From Deltaproteobacteria bacterium (lineage in GTDB: Bacteria; Myxococcota; UBA727; VGSZ01), in assembly GCA_020850995.1 (NCBI GenBank), contig JADZDP010000151.1, forward strand, positions 1 to 47,872: 47,872 nt of DNA, read 5' to 3'. The position numbers were made by a program, and so were the translations under genes. Position 1 is the stretch's first letter; the number at the start of each line of letters is the position of its first letter. Shown here one piece after another: positions 25,431 to 38,527 of this stretch. The notes beneath the pieces are model-generated. The model saw only the letters and a program-made list of their open reading frames with translations. It searched no databases and was not told where the DNA came from.

Positions 25431-26861
25431 ATGGCAAGCGTGAAGGCCTGGAAGCTCAACGATCCGAAGGCGCCTGACTTCCCCGCCGACTTCGAGATCG
25501 TGAAGCGCGCCGTCTTGCAGGTCACCGACCTCAAGAACAACAACAACAAGTACTACGGCATCGAGCTGCACAAGGCGGCCGAACAGTACCGCGTGTTCAC
25601 GCACTATGGGCGCACCGACGATCTCGAGCGCGACCCCGAGGCGGGCGCCAAGGAGAGCCGCTTCTTCGGCTCGCTGCCCGAGGCACAGCGCGAGTACGAG
25701 CGCATCTTGCGCGAGAAGACCTCGCCGGCGAAGGGTTACCAGGAGGTGAGCCTGGCCTCTTCGAAGATCGGCAGCGCCAAGGCGCGCGGCGGCAGCTCCG
25801 GCCACGTCGACGACAAGACGCTGGCGAAGATCAAGGGTGACGACAAAGGCCCGGCGCCAGCGCCCAAACCGAGCGCGCTGCCCGAGGGCGTCCAGGATCT
25901 CGTGCGTTTCATCTACGCCGAGGCCACCAACGCGCTCACCACGACGGTTGCAGCCAAGATCACGGCCAATGGCATCGAGACCCCGCTCGGCATCCTCACC
26001 GTGGGCCAGCTCGAGAAGGGCGTGGCGGTGCTCGACGACATCTACCGCCTGTTCTCGTCGAACAAGGGCACGAAGAGCGCCTTCGAGGATCTGTCGGGCG
26101 ACTTCTACACCGCCATCCCGCATCGCATCGGGCGCACGCGCGACGCCATCGCCGCCGCCGTCATCGACACGCTCGCCGAGATCAACGCCAAGCAAGAGAC
26201 GCTGCAGCTCATGAAAGACATGCTCGCCGTCAACGGCGAGAAGGGCAGCGTGCTGTTCGACAACAAGGTCGACGACCAGTATCGCGCGCTCGGCTGCACC
26301 ATCGAGCACATCCAAAGCTCCGCTACCGAGTTCAAGGAGTGGGAGGCCTACGTGCTCAAGAGCCAGATCAAGTCGAAGAACATCAAGGTGCAGAACGTGT
26401 ACCGCTTGCGGCGCCCGCACGAGTGGGACGCGTTCGACCTCAAGGTGGGCAACGAGCGCATGCTGTTCCACGGCAGCCGCATCAAGAACTGGGTCGGCAT
26501 CCTGTCGCGCGGCATCGTGCTGCCGAAGATCGTGGTCTCGATGGGGGTCAACCGCACCGACGCTGGCTGGCTCGGCAACGGCATCTACTTCGGCGACGCC
26601 TCTTGCACCGCCTCGTTCTACACGACGCCTGGTACGGGTGCGCGCAAGACGCGCTTCATGAGCATCGCGCGCGTCGCGCTCGGCAAGATGAAGGACTTCA
26701 CCAAGATCACCTACGGCATCGAGGGCCCGCCGCAGGGCTTCGACTCGTGCCACGGCGTGCGCAACGTCAAGGGCGCTCCCTCGCAGTTCGAGGACGATGA
26801 GTACGTGGTGTACCGAACGCCGCAACAACGGCTCGAGTACCTGGTGGAGTTCCGGGCGTAA
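25431..26861 (+). CDS. Bacterial poly(ADP-ribose) polymerase, WGR-PRD-ART
   Basis: A 476-aa protein with the architecture of the catalytic half of human PARP1 and of PARP2. A WGR domain lies at about residues 20-105 (KYYGIELH, VFTHYGRTDD), a PARP regulatory helical domain at about 148-290, and the ADP-ribosyltransferase domain at about 320-476. The catalytic H-Y-E triad is complete: H347 in LFHGS, Y386 in GNGIYFGD and E457 in DDEYVVY. It should transfer ADP-ribose from NAD+ to protein or nucleic acid; the Glu is compatible with chain elongation. WGR domains bind DNA breaks, so activation by broken DNA is expected. Strong GGGAGGA ribosome-binding site. Macro-domain gene follows after 47 bp. 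Confidence 0.95.
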   Translation: MASVKAWKLNDPKAPDFPADFEIVKRAVLQVTDLKNNNNKYYGIELHKAAEQYRVFTHYGRTDDLERDPEAGAKESRFFGSLPEAQREYERILREKTSPAKGYQEVSLASSKIGSAKARGGSSGHVDDKTLAKIKGDDKGPAPAPKPSALPEGVQDLVRFIYAEATNALTTTVAAKITANGIETPLGILTVGQLEKGVAVLDDIYRLFSSNKGTKSAFEDLSGDFYTAIPHRIGRTRDAIAAAVIDTLAEINAKQETLQLMKDMLAVNGEKGSVLFDNKVDDQYRALGCTIEHIQSSATEFKEWEAYVLKSQIKSKNIKVQNVYRLRRPHEWDAFDLKVGNERMLFHGSRIKNWVGILSRGIVLPKIVVSMGVNRTDAGWLGNGIYFGDASCTASFYTTPGTGARKTRFMSIARVALGKMKDFTKITYGIEGPPQGFDSCHGVRNVKGAPSQFEDDEYVVYRTPQQRLEYLVEFRA

Positions 26862-26908
26862 TCGACTGCGGCAGCGCGCGTGCAATTGCGTGCGTCAGAG
26901 GAGGTCGT

Positions 26909-27718
26909 GTGCTGGTACGGGTGGTCTTGACCGACATCAATCCCAAGATGATCGCCGCGTGGCGCGACTCCTTCGAGGAGAACCCCGAGGTCGACATCGT
27001 GCAGGGCTCCATGCTCGACCAAACGGTGAGTGCCTGGGTCACGCCCACCAACGCCAAGGCCTCCATGGACGGCGGGCTCGACGCCGTCATCAAGAAGAAG
27101 CTCGGCGCCACCATCGAGAAGCAGGTGCAGGGCGAGGTCAAGCGGCGCTACGGCGGCAACATGCCGGTGGGCACGGCCACCTGCGTGGCGACCGGCAGCG
27201 ATCAGCCGCGCTTTCTCATCTCCACCCCCACCATGGTGGGCTCGTCCGACGACATCAGCGCCACGCTCAACGTCGCGCTCGCCTGCTGCGCCGCGTTTCA
27301 AGCGGTGCACATGCACAACGCCGAGCACGGGGGGCAGATCCGCTCCATCGCGCTGCCCGGCCTGGGCGCCGCTACCGGGCGCACGCCCGTGGAGATCTGC
27401 GCCGACCTCATGTGGACGGCCTACAACTTGTTCCGCGAGAAGGAGTTCTCCGACTACGGCGAGATGCGCAAGGCGCTCGAGGAGATCCTCGGTGACCTCG
27501 GCGAGTTCGGCGGCAAGATGAAGACCGACGCCGGCAAGGCCGACGTGAAGAAGAAGACCGCGGCGGTGAACGCCCCTGCGCCCACGCCGCTCTCCGACGA
27601 CGCCGCGGACGACTTCGATGACGCCGACGACGCCGATGATGATGACGACGATGATGATGACCCCGACACCAACGGTCACAGCGACGACGACGATGACGAT
27701 GACTTCGATGATCACTGA
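26909..27718 (+). CDS. Macro-domain (ADP-ribose-binding/hydrolysing) protein with acidic tail
   Basis: A 269-aa protein. The macro domain covers about residues 1-190: VVLTDINPKM, VDIVQGSMLD, VTPTNAKASMDGGLDAVI (the substrate loop), LISTPTM and ALPGLGAATGRTP. Such domains bind ADP-ribose or cleave it from proteins. The last 40 residues are almost pure Asp, with some Ala and Asn (27590-27715), an acidic tail unlike the rest. It could keep the protein off DNA, mimic DNA or bind a basic partner. GTG start with AGAGGAGG about 7 bases upstream. It lies between the PARP and the HEAT-repeat genes, as the reader or eraser of the PARP mark (inference). Confidence 0.88.
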   Translation: MLVRVVLTDINPKMIAAWRDSFEENPEVDIVQGSMLDQTVSAWVTPTNAKASMDGGLDAVIKKKLGATIEKQVQGEVKRRYGGNMPVGTATCVATGSDQPRFLISTPTMVGSSDDISATLNVALACCAAFQAVHMHNAEHGGQIRSIALPGLGAATGRTPVEICADLMWTAYNLFREKEFSDYGEMRKALEEILGDLGEFGGKMKTDAGKADVKKKTAAVNAPAPTPLSDDAADDFDDADDADDDDDDDDDPDTNGHSDDDDDDDFDDH

Positions 27719-27751
27719 GGCGGGCACCACCGAGCTCTGCGGAGGAGCACG

Positions 27752-30289
27752 GTGAACGCGCCGCCCCTCGTCCGCTTCTTCCATCCCACCAAGGCGGCGC
27801 AGCGCCTTGCCGTGGTGACGTGGGAGCGCGCGGGCGAGCAGGTGATGCTGCAGGTAGCGCGCGGCAAGAACCGACACGCGCTGGTCGACGTGCGCATGTT
27901 TGGGCCCCTGGCCACCAGCGAGGCCGAGGCCGCGCACGCGGAGATCCTCGCCGGGCTCGCCGCCGAGGGCTACGTGGCGGCGGGCCTCGGGCAGCTCTTG
28001 CTCTCCCTCGAGGGCAAGAGCCCCAAGGCGCGCGCACGCGCCGCGTTGCGCTTGGGGTGGCGCAAAGAGCGCGCGGCGGTGGAGCCGCTCGTGCGCCTCA
28101 CCGAGAAGCCGCGCGAAGACATCGCCACCGTGGTCGACGCGCTCGGCATGATCGGCGATGCGCGCGCGCAGCCCGCGGTGCGCGCCGAGGCCGAGCGCAA
28201 GCTCTTGTCGAGGCGACGCTCGGGCGTGGAGGCGCTCAAGCGCCTGGCTGATGCCGAGGGCCTGGCCCAGGCGCGCGCGCGGGCGTTGGAGCGTCTGCCC
28301 GAGGGCGTGCGCGCCGCGCTCAGCTCGGGATCGAGCGCTGCCGTTGTGAACGCGCTGGCGGAGGTGGCGCTCAAGGAGCGCGGCCTCGCCATCGACACCC
28401 TCTACGAGCTCGACGAGCCTGCCACGCGCGACGCGGCGCTGCGCGCGTTGCTCGACGGCGGCGCCGTATTCACGCAGCCGCACGTGTGGCGTTACGCGAA
28501 GAGCGTGTGGAAGCGCGCGCTGTTGCGTAACGACAGCGAGGCCGTGGGGCGGCTCACGCATGCCTTCGAGATCGCGAGCCGTGCCACCACCGGCTCCACC
28601 GAGACGCTCAAGAGCGGCTACGACGGCGAGCCACGCAAGACACGCGTGTTCTCCCGCGCCACTGTGGCGTACCTGCGACGACGCGCCTGGCGCTGGCTGA
28701 AGACGCTGGCGCGCCACGCCCCCGAGCAGTACGCGCTGGCGGCCGCGGCGTGTTTGGCGCCCTACACCGACGGTGACGACGTGCTCAAGGGGCCGGTGGC
28801 GGCCACGGGCAGGAGCTACCTGCTGCATCGCATCTTGTTCGATCGCTCCGCGCGCTACTTGTTCAACGCGCGCTCCTTGAGCTTCCGGGTCAAGCCCAAG
28901 GCGCCCCCACCCGCGCCGGGCACGCGCGAGGAGGCCTTCCCCGAGCTGTGGGACCTGGCGCCACGCGCGTATGTGCGCGTGCTCGGCGGCGCGCGCCACA
29001 CGCTGGCGCAGCGCTTCGCCTACGACGCGGTGACCCGCCGTGCCCCGCACGCGCTGCAGGCCGCCAGCCACGCCGAGGTGGTAGCGCTCCTTGGCTCCGA
29101 CGATCAGCGCATCGTCGATCTGGGCCTGCTGGAGCTGCGCCGTCGCTTCGACCCGTCGAAGCCCGACCTCGACCTGGTGCTCGAGCTGGTGCAATCGCAC
29201 AAGGACCTGGTGCGCAACTACGGGCTCGCATGGCTCAGCGAGTCGGCGCGCGTCTGGACGCGCGATCACGCATGGACGCTGCGTTTCCTCGGGGCCACGC
29301 ACGGCGAGGCGCGCGACGCCGCGGCCCGGCTCGTGAGCGCCGCGATGTCCGCGCTCGGCGAGGCCGAGCGACGCACCTTGGCCGCCGCGCTGCTCGCGCT
29401 CGTCGAGCGGCCCGAAGCAGACGAGGGCGCGCACGCCGGGTACGCCGAGGTGCTGCGCAGCGCGCTCGCGAGCACGGCCGCCGGCATGTGCGGCCTCGAA
29501 CGAGCGCTCGCCCTCGTGAACGGCAAGAACGACGCGGCGGTGTCGGTGGGTGCGGCGCTGTTGGCCAACCTGCCAGGTGCGCTGGCCTCGCTCGGCACGA
29601 CGCGTGTGCTTCAGCTGGCGCAGCACGAGACGGCGGCGGTGCGGCGCGCGGCGTTGGCGCTCCTCGACGGTGCGCTCGACGACCTGCGTGCACAGCCGGC
29701 GCTCTTGTTTGGGCTCCTCGACAGCGACTGGGAGGACGTGCGCGCCAAGGCGCTGACGCTGGTCGATCGCGTCGACCTCGCCGAGCTGGGCCTGGAGGGG
29801 CTGGTCGGCCTGGCCGACTCCACGCGTCCCGATGTGCAGCAGAAGGCGCAGGCGCTCTTGTCGGCGGCCATCGCGCGCGGCGAGGGCGGTGGCGTCGACG
29901 TGCACGAGCTGCTCGGGCGCCTGGCGCAACACCCCGCGCCGCTCATGCGTTCGTGGGTGGTGGACCTGGCGCTGGCCCACCTGCGCGCGGGCTACGTGCG
30001 CCTCGCCAAGTGCGAGGCGCTCTTTCGCGCCGTGCTCTTCGACGTGCGCCCCGATCGCCGGGCCAAGCGCCGCGTCATCGACTTCCTCGCGGAACGTGGC
30101 GAGCAAGACGAGAACCAAGCGGAGCTCGCGGCGCAGATCCTTGCCGACGTCGCACGCACCCGGACGCGCGACGATCACGATCGCACCCTGGCAGCGCTGG
30201 CGCGCATCACGCTGGCGCACCCGTCCGCGTCGAGCGTGGTGCGCGTGGTGGGCGCCGCGCCCTCCGCGCCCTCCGGAGGCGCGTCGTGA
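27752..30289 (+). CDS. Large HEAT-repeat protein, possible N-terminal WGR-like domain
   Basis: An 845-aa Ala/Leu-rich protein built mostly of helical pairs resembling HEAT repeats, with no enzymatic motif. The first 70 residues (RLAVVTWERAG ... RMFGPLATSEAEAAHAEILAGLAAEGY) have the strand pattern, Ala-rich helix and closing GY of WGR domains, but the W-G-R core itself is not intact, so this is tentative. Its stop overlaps the SWIM gene start by 4 bp, so the two proteins are probably made in equal amounts and may form a complex. From memory, WGR/HEAT proteins and SWIM proteins also cluster in E. coli (the molR/yeh region), there with a MoxR ATPase that is absent here. Confidence 0.82.
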   Translation: MNAPPLVRFFHPTKAAQRLAVVTWERAGEQVMLQVARGKNRHALVDVRMFGPLATSEAEAAHAEILAGLAAEGYVAAGLGQLLLSLEGKSPKARARAALRLGWRKERAAVEPLVRLTEKPREDIATVVDALGMIGDARAQPAVRAEAERKLLSRRRSGVEALKRLADAEGLAQARARALERLPEGVRAALSSGSSAAVVNALAEVALKERGLAIDTLYELDEPATRDAALRALLDGGAVFTQPHVWRYAKSVWKRALLRNDSEAVGRLTHAFEIASRATTGSTETLKSGYDGEPRKTRVFSRATVAYLRRRAWRWLKTLARHAPEQYALAAAACLAPYTDGDDVLKGPVAATGRSYLLHRILFDRSARYLFNARSLSFRVKPKAPPPAPGTREEAFPELWDLAPRAYVRVLGGARHTLAQRFAYDAVTRRAPHALQAASHAEVVALLGSDDQRIVDLGLLELRRRFDPSKPDLDLVLELVQSHKDLVRNYGLAWLSESARVWTRDHAWTLRFLGATHGEARDAAARLVSAAMSALGEAERRTLAAALLALVERPEADEGAHAGYAEVLRSALASTAAGMCGLERALALVNGKNDAAVSVGAALLANLPGALASLGTTRVLQLAQHETAAVRRAALALLDGALDDLRAQPALLFGLLDSDWEDVRAKALTLVDRVDLAELGLEGLVGLADSTRPDVQQKAQALLSAAIARGEGGGVDVHELLGRLAQHPAPLMRSWVVDLALAHLRAGYVRLAKCEALFRAVLFDVRPDRRAKRRVIDFLAERGEQDENQAELAAQILADVARTRTRDDHDRTLAALARITLAHPSASSVVRVVGAAPSAPSGGAS

Positions 30290-31980
30290 TCGTCGATGCG
30301 CGCTATCAGGGCGAGAGCGGCGTGGAGCACGGGCTGAGCTCCGGCCGCGTGGGCTTGGCCACCAACCAGCTGCGCGAGGCGACCTACTTCCGCGGCGAGC
30401 TGCGCCGGCCGTTGGTGTTTCGCGACGCCATGGCGGCGCTGCACCACGTCGTCATCTCCGATTTCCGCTACCAGCCGAAGGATCGTCTCGCCTTCAAGGC
30501 CTGGCTCGCCGAGCAGGATCGCAAGTTCCTCTTGGGGCTCAAGACCAAGAGCGCCGCCGCCAAGGTGGAGCTCGAGCAGATCGAGTCGCGGCTGGCGCTG
30601 CTCGATGCCGCCCGCGAGGAGCGGCGCAAGCCATTCCTGGCGGCGCGCAACCGCTACTTCGAGTGGGCCTATCAGCACCAGTACGAGCTCAACTACCTGT
30701 TCGATCCCGTCATCACCGTGCACCCCGACGAGGTGTTCTTCGAGGCCTTCTCGCGCGATGAGTCGAGCTACGCGCGCGTGGGTGCGAGCCAAGCCCTGTT
30801 CGGCCACATCGACGAGCTGCGCTGTGGCACCACAAATATCGACTTCTCGGTGGCCTTGGCGCGCCAGCTCGATCGCATCCGCAGCTACCGCAAGACCGCG
30901 TTCGACATCGCGCCCGGTGGCCTCACGGTAGCCACCAGCGGCGCCGGCGGCGGCGTGCACAAGGAGAAGAAGATCGAGCTGCCCGAGAGCTGGGTGCAGG
31001 GCTTCCATCAAGTACAGTCGACCATGGCGATGGCGTTGACCTCGTTCGAGGTCGCGCCCGTCGACTTGCTCAACATCATCCGTGTGCTGACGCGCAAGAA
31101 GACGCGGGAATCGCCGCGCGCCCTGCGCTGGGAGCTGGTGGCTGGGCGACGCATCCGAGCTGTGCTCGAGCCGTGGGAGCTGCCCATCGAGCTCTCCACC
31201 AAGCACCGAGGCGACAAGGACGTGGTGGTGCGCACCTGGGGGCGCGATCGGCTGAAGACGCTCGCGCGCCTTTTGCCCGTGGCGCGGCGCGTGACCGTGC
31301 ACCTTGCCGGCCTCGGCATGCCCTCGTTCTATCAAGTCGATCTCGGCGAGCTCTCGTTCGTCTTGGGGCTCTCGGGCTGGACCGACAATGACTGGTCCGG
31401 CGGCGCCAAGTTCGATCTCTTGTCGCGTCGCCTCGACGCTACCGCCGCGGACCTGTTCGCTGTGTACTCGGCGTTGAAGGAGCCGCGCTTCGCGAGCGCC
31501 GAGACCTTGGCCACGCGCACCGGGCTCGGCGTCGAGAAGACGCGCAGCGCGCTCTCGTACCTGTGCCAGACCGGGCGCGCCATGATCGACCTCTCGGGCG
31601 GCGTCTATCGTCACCGCGATCTCTTCACCGATCACTTCACGGTGCAGGAGGCGCAGCGCGCGCTGGCCAGCGCCGTGGAAGACGCGAACCCCGCGCAGAA
31701 GGCCGCCCGCGCCGTGTTTTCGAGCGACAACGTGCGCGTCATCGCGCGTCGGCCGGTGCCGACGGGGTTCAAGCTGTCGGGCTCGGTGCGCGGCACCAGC
31801 GGCGAGCGCGTGCGCCCGCAGCTCCACGTCGACCAGGAGGGGCGCATCCTCGAAGGATCGTGCACGTGTCGCCAGTACACGAGCCACCAGTTGACGAAGG
31901 GTCCATGCGAGCATCTGCTGGCGCTGCGCCTGGCACACATGGACAAGCTCGAGCAGGAAGACGCAAGCAGGCGCCAATGA
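30286..31980 (+). CDS. SWIM zinc-finger protein
   Basis: A 564-aa protein. The C-terminus carries a SWIM zinc finger, C526-x-C528-x12-C541-x-H543 (SCTCRQY ... GPCEHLLAL), a motif for DNA or protein binding. The remainder is not recognised. It has a charged coiled coil at about 85-115 and a possible winged helix near 400-430 (LATRTGLGVEKTRSALSYLCQ) that would bind nucleic acid. GTG start coupled to the HEAT gene (GTGA), with GGAGG 7 bases upstream. The retron RNA begins about 30 bp after its stop. Confidence 0.88.
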   Translation: MIVDARYQGESGVEHGLSSGRVGLATNQLREATYFRGELRRPLVFRDAMAALHHVVISDFRYQPKDRLAFKAWLAEQDRKFLLGLKTKSAAAKVELEQIESRLALLDAAREERRKPFLAARNRYFEWAYQHQYELNYLFDPVITVHPDEVFFEAFSRDESSYARVGASQALFGHIDELRCGTTNIDFSVALARQLDRIRSYRKTAFDIAPGGLTVATSGAGGGVHKEKKIELPESWVQGFHQVQSTMAMALTSFEVAPVDLLNIIRVLTRKKTRESPRALRWELVAGRRIRAVLEPWELPIELSTKHRGDKDVVVRTWGRDRLKTLARLLPVARRVTVHLAGLGMPSFYQVDLGELSFVLGLSGWTDNDWSGGAKFDLLSRRLDATAADLFAVYSALKEPRFASAETLATRTGLGVEKTRSALSYLCQTGRAMIDLSGGVYRHRDLFTDHFTVQEAQRALASAVEDANPAQKAARAVFSSDNVRVIARRPVPTGFKLSGSVRGTSGERVRPQLHVDQEGRILEGSCTCRQYTSHQLTKGPCEHLLALRLAHMDKLEQEDASRRQ

Positions 31981-32010
31981 CGATGTCGCGGAGAAAGGAG
32001 GCGGTTGGGT

Positions 32011-32034
32011 CGCGAGAGGACGGAGCGAGCGTGC
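32011..32034 (+). repeat. Retron a1 inverted repeat
   Basis: 24-nt arm complementary to 32225-32248 with a single A-C mismatch at 32020/32239. It forms the base stem that brings the branching G next to the start of reverse transcription. Confidence 0.88.
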
Positions 32035-32109
32035 GCAGGTAGCAATCGCGCGGCGTTACGCCGCGCATGCAGGAATGCCTGACATTCGTCACGCGCCCGT
32101 TCTTCACCC

Positions 32110-32187
32110 GCGGCCCGCACTACCCTCAGCGCCCAGCTGGATCGGCCGCTCCGCGGCCCGGGCGCTTACGAGGGTAGTGCGGGCCGC
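32110..32187 (+). repeat. Retron msd long hairpin
   Basis: Perfect 18-bp stem (32110-32127 with 32170-32187), an internal loop (a opposite ttac), 6 bp (gcgccc 32129-32134 with gggcgc 32160-32165), a bulge, then ggccgc/gcggcc (32144-32149 and 32153-32158) with loop tcc. This would be the duplex part of the msDNA. Confidence 0.88.
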
Positions 32188-32224
32188 TTCAGTGGAACGA
32201 GCACGTCCTGAGCATGGTCGTACT

Positions 32225-32248
32225 GCACGCTCGCTCCGCCCTCTCGCG
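32225..32248 (+). repeat. Retron a2 inverted repeat
   Basis: Partner arm of a1. It ends 17 nt before the reverse transcriptase ATG, and the sequence between has no Shine-Dalgarno. RT translation may therefore depend on coupling or on the folding of this RNA. Confidence 0.88.
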
Positions 32249-32265
32249 CCTCGACCACGTCCACC

Positions 32266-33672
32266 ATGGCCGACGACGTCAGCAAGCCAAAGCCCGAGAA
32301 GAGCGAGAAGCAGAAGCTGTGGGAGCGCGTCTCGGCGCGACCTGACTGGATCGTCGTCGAGCGCATGCGCGTGAACGGCTTCTGGCCCGCGGGTGAGCGC
32401 CTGCCCGAGGATCCGCCGGACGATGTCAAGGAGCGCGCGGCGCTCGAGGCCGAGCGCGCGCGCTTGCTCAAGGCCGCGCTGGCGGTGCAAGACCCCGAGG
32501 CCGCGCTCAAGGCCGAGAACCAGCGGCGCATCGAGGAGAGCCGCAAGAAGAAGGCCGAGCGCAAGCTGCTGCGCGAGAAGGCCACGCGCGAGCGCCGCGA
32601 GGCCTTCATCAAGAAGAAGCGCGCCTCGCTCGTGCACCTGGGGCTCGAGGTCTCGGGCGGTCTCGAGAAGACCGGGTGCGACGAGGCGCGCCTGCGCGCG
32701 CTCGGGTTGCCGGTGCTCGCCGACGGCACCGCGGTGGCCGCGGCCATCGGCATCACGCTCGGTGAGCTGCGCTGGCTCACCTACCATCGCCGCGGCGCGC
32801 CGCTGGTGCACTACCACCGCTACGACATCCCCAAGAAGACCGGCGGGCAGCGCCACATCTCGGCGCCCAAGGCGAAGCTGGCGCGCGCGCAGCGCTGGGT
32901 GCTCGAGGCCATCCTCGATAAGGTGTCGCCATCGAAGCATGCGCACGGCTTCGTGCGCGAGCACAGCGTGGTCACCAACGCGCGGCCGCACGTCAAGCAC
33001 CGCACCGTCGTCAACCTCGACTTGAAGGACTTCTTCCCCACCATCACCTTCCGGCGCACCAAGGGGCTCTTTTGCGCACTTGGCTACGGCGAGCACGTGG
33101 CCACGGTGTTGGCGCTCCTGTGCACCGAGCCGCCGCGCGTGGTGGTGGAGCACGACGAGCGGCGCACGCACGTCGCCATCGGTGAGCGTGTCGTGCCGCA
33201 GGGCGCCTGCACCAGCCCCGCCATCACGAACCTGTTGTGCCGTCGCCTCGATCTCCGCCTGGCCGGTGTGGCGCGCCGGCGCGGCCTCGCCTACACCCGC
33301 TACGCCGACGACCTCACCTTCTCTGGCGACGAGCTCGACGCGCGCGTGCTCTTGGCCGTGGTCCGTCGGGTGATCGCTGCCGAGGGCTTCAGGGAGCACC
33401 CCGACAAGACGCGCGTCATGCGCGCCGGACGGCGCCAAGAGGTCACGGGCGTGGTGGTGAACGCCAAGACCTCCATCGCGCGAGACGAGTGGCGCCAGCT
33501 GCGCGCGATCTTGCACAACTGCGCCAAGCACGGGCTCGAGAGCCAGAATCGCGAGCAGCACCCCAACTTCGCGGGCTACCTCGCGGGCAAGGTCGCCTGG
33601 GTGCGCATGGTCGACGCGCGACGCGGCGCGCAACTCCGGCTCCTGTTGCAGCGCGCGCTCGCGCGGCCCTAA
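32266..33672 (+). CDS. ret: Retron reverse transcriptase
   Basis: A 468-aa reverse transcriptase that copies part of the adjacent ncRNA into branched msDNA. Catalytic residues are D252 in NLDLKDFFPTI and Y346-A-D-D349; PQGACTSP and the VTGVVVN thumb segment are also retron-typical. The N-terminal 165 residues are an extra region with a highly charged coiled coil (about 62-125), as in the long myxobacterial enzymes such as RT-Mx162. No Shine-Dalgarno precedes the ATG. The ADP-ribosylglycohydrolase-ligase fusion begins 33 bp downstream, the position where retron effector genes often sit, though many myxobacterial retrons are thought to lack an effector. Confidence 0.95.
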   Translation: MADDVSKPKPEKSEKQKLWERVSARPDWIVVERMRVNGFWPAGERLPEDPPDDVKERAALEAERARLLKAALAVQDPEAALKAENQRRIEESRKKKAERKLLREKATRERREAFIKKKRASLVHLGLEVSGGLEKTGCDEARLRALGLPVLADGTAVAAAIGITLGELRWLTYHRRGAPLVHYHRYDIPKKTGGQRHISAPKAKLARAQRWVLEAILDKVSPSKHAHGFVREHSVVTNARPHVKHRTVVNLDLKDFFPTITFRRTKGLFCALGYGEHVATVLALLCTEPPRVVVEHDERRTHVAIGERVVPQGACTSPAITNLLCRRLDLRLAGVARRRGLAYTRYADDLTFSGDELDARVLLAVVRRVIAAEGFREHPDKTRVMRAGRRQEVTGVVVNAKTSIARDEWRQLRAILHNCAKHGLESQNREQHPNFAGYLAGKVAWVRMVDARRGAQLRLLLQRALARP

Positions 33673-36891
<3,219 letters not shown>

Positions 36892-36920
36892 CGCGGGCCA
36901 AAGGACGGCGCGCTCGAGCG

Positions 36921-38465
<1,545 letters not shown>

Positions 38466-38527
38466 GCCCCAGCCTACCGCGTTGACCACGACCGGGTCAG
38501 CGTCGATACCGCCGGCGGGAGGTTTCG

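Larger units (their letters stand above)
32011..32248 (+). ncRNA. Retron msr-msd noncoding RNA (Mx162-like)
   Basis: The template/primer RNA of a retron. The a1 repeat (32011-32034) and a2 repeat (32225-32248) pair over 24 positions with one mismatch, as needed for priming. Just inside a1 is GTAGC, with G32042 the likely branching guanosine that primes through its 2'-OH. The msr part has a hairpin (gcgcggcg 32048-32055 with cgccgcgc 32059-32066, loop tta), then a short cagg/cctg hairpin (32070-32081). The msd is a long hairpin (32110-32187). The reverse transcriptase gene starts 18 bp after a2. The order a1-msr-msd-a2-RT is canonical. The exact msDNA ends cannot be read from sequence. Confidence 0.9.

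Noticed and set aside
26711..30220. 1169-codon minus-strand frame opposite the macro and HEAT genes
   Set aside because: Antisense artefact. The macro and HEAT proteins on the plus strand have family motifs and ribosome-binding sites.
31994..32042. Strong aaaggagg before the retron a1 repeat, considered as the start of a leader peptide
   Set aside because: Only a TTG three bases away could be used, giving about 24 codons running through a1 and msr; no ATG or GTG at a proper distance.
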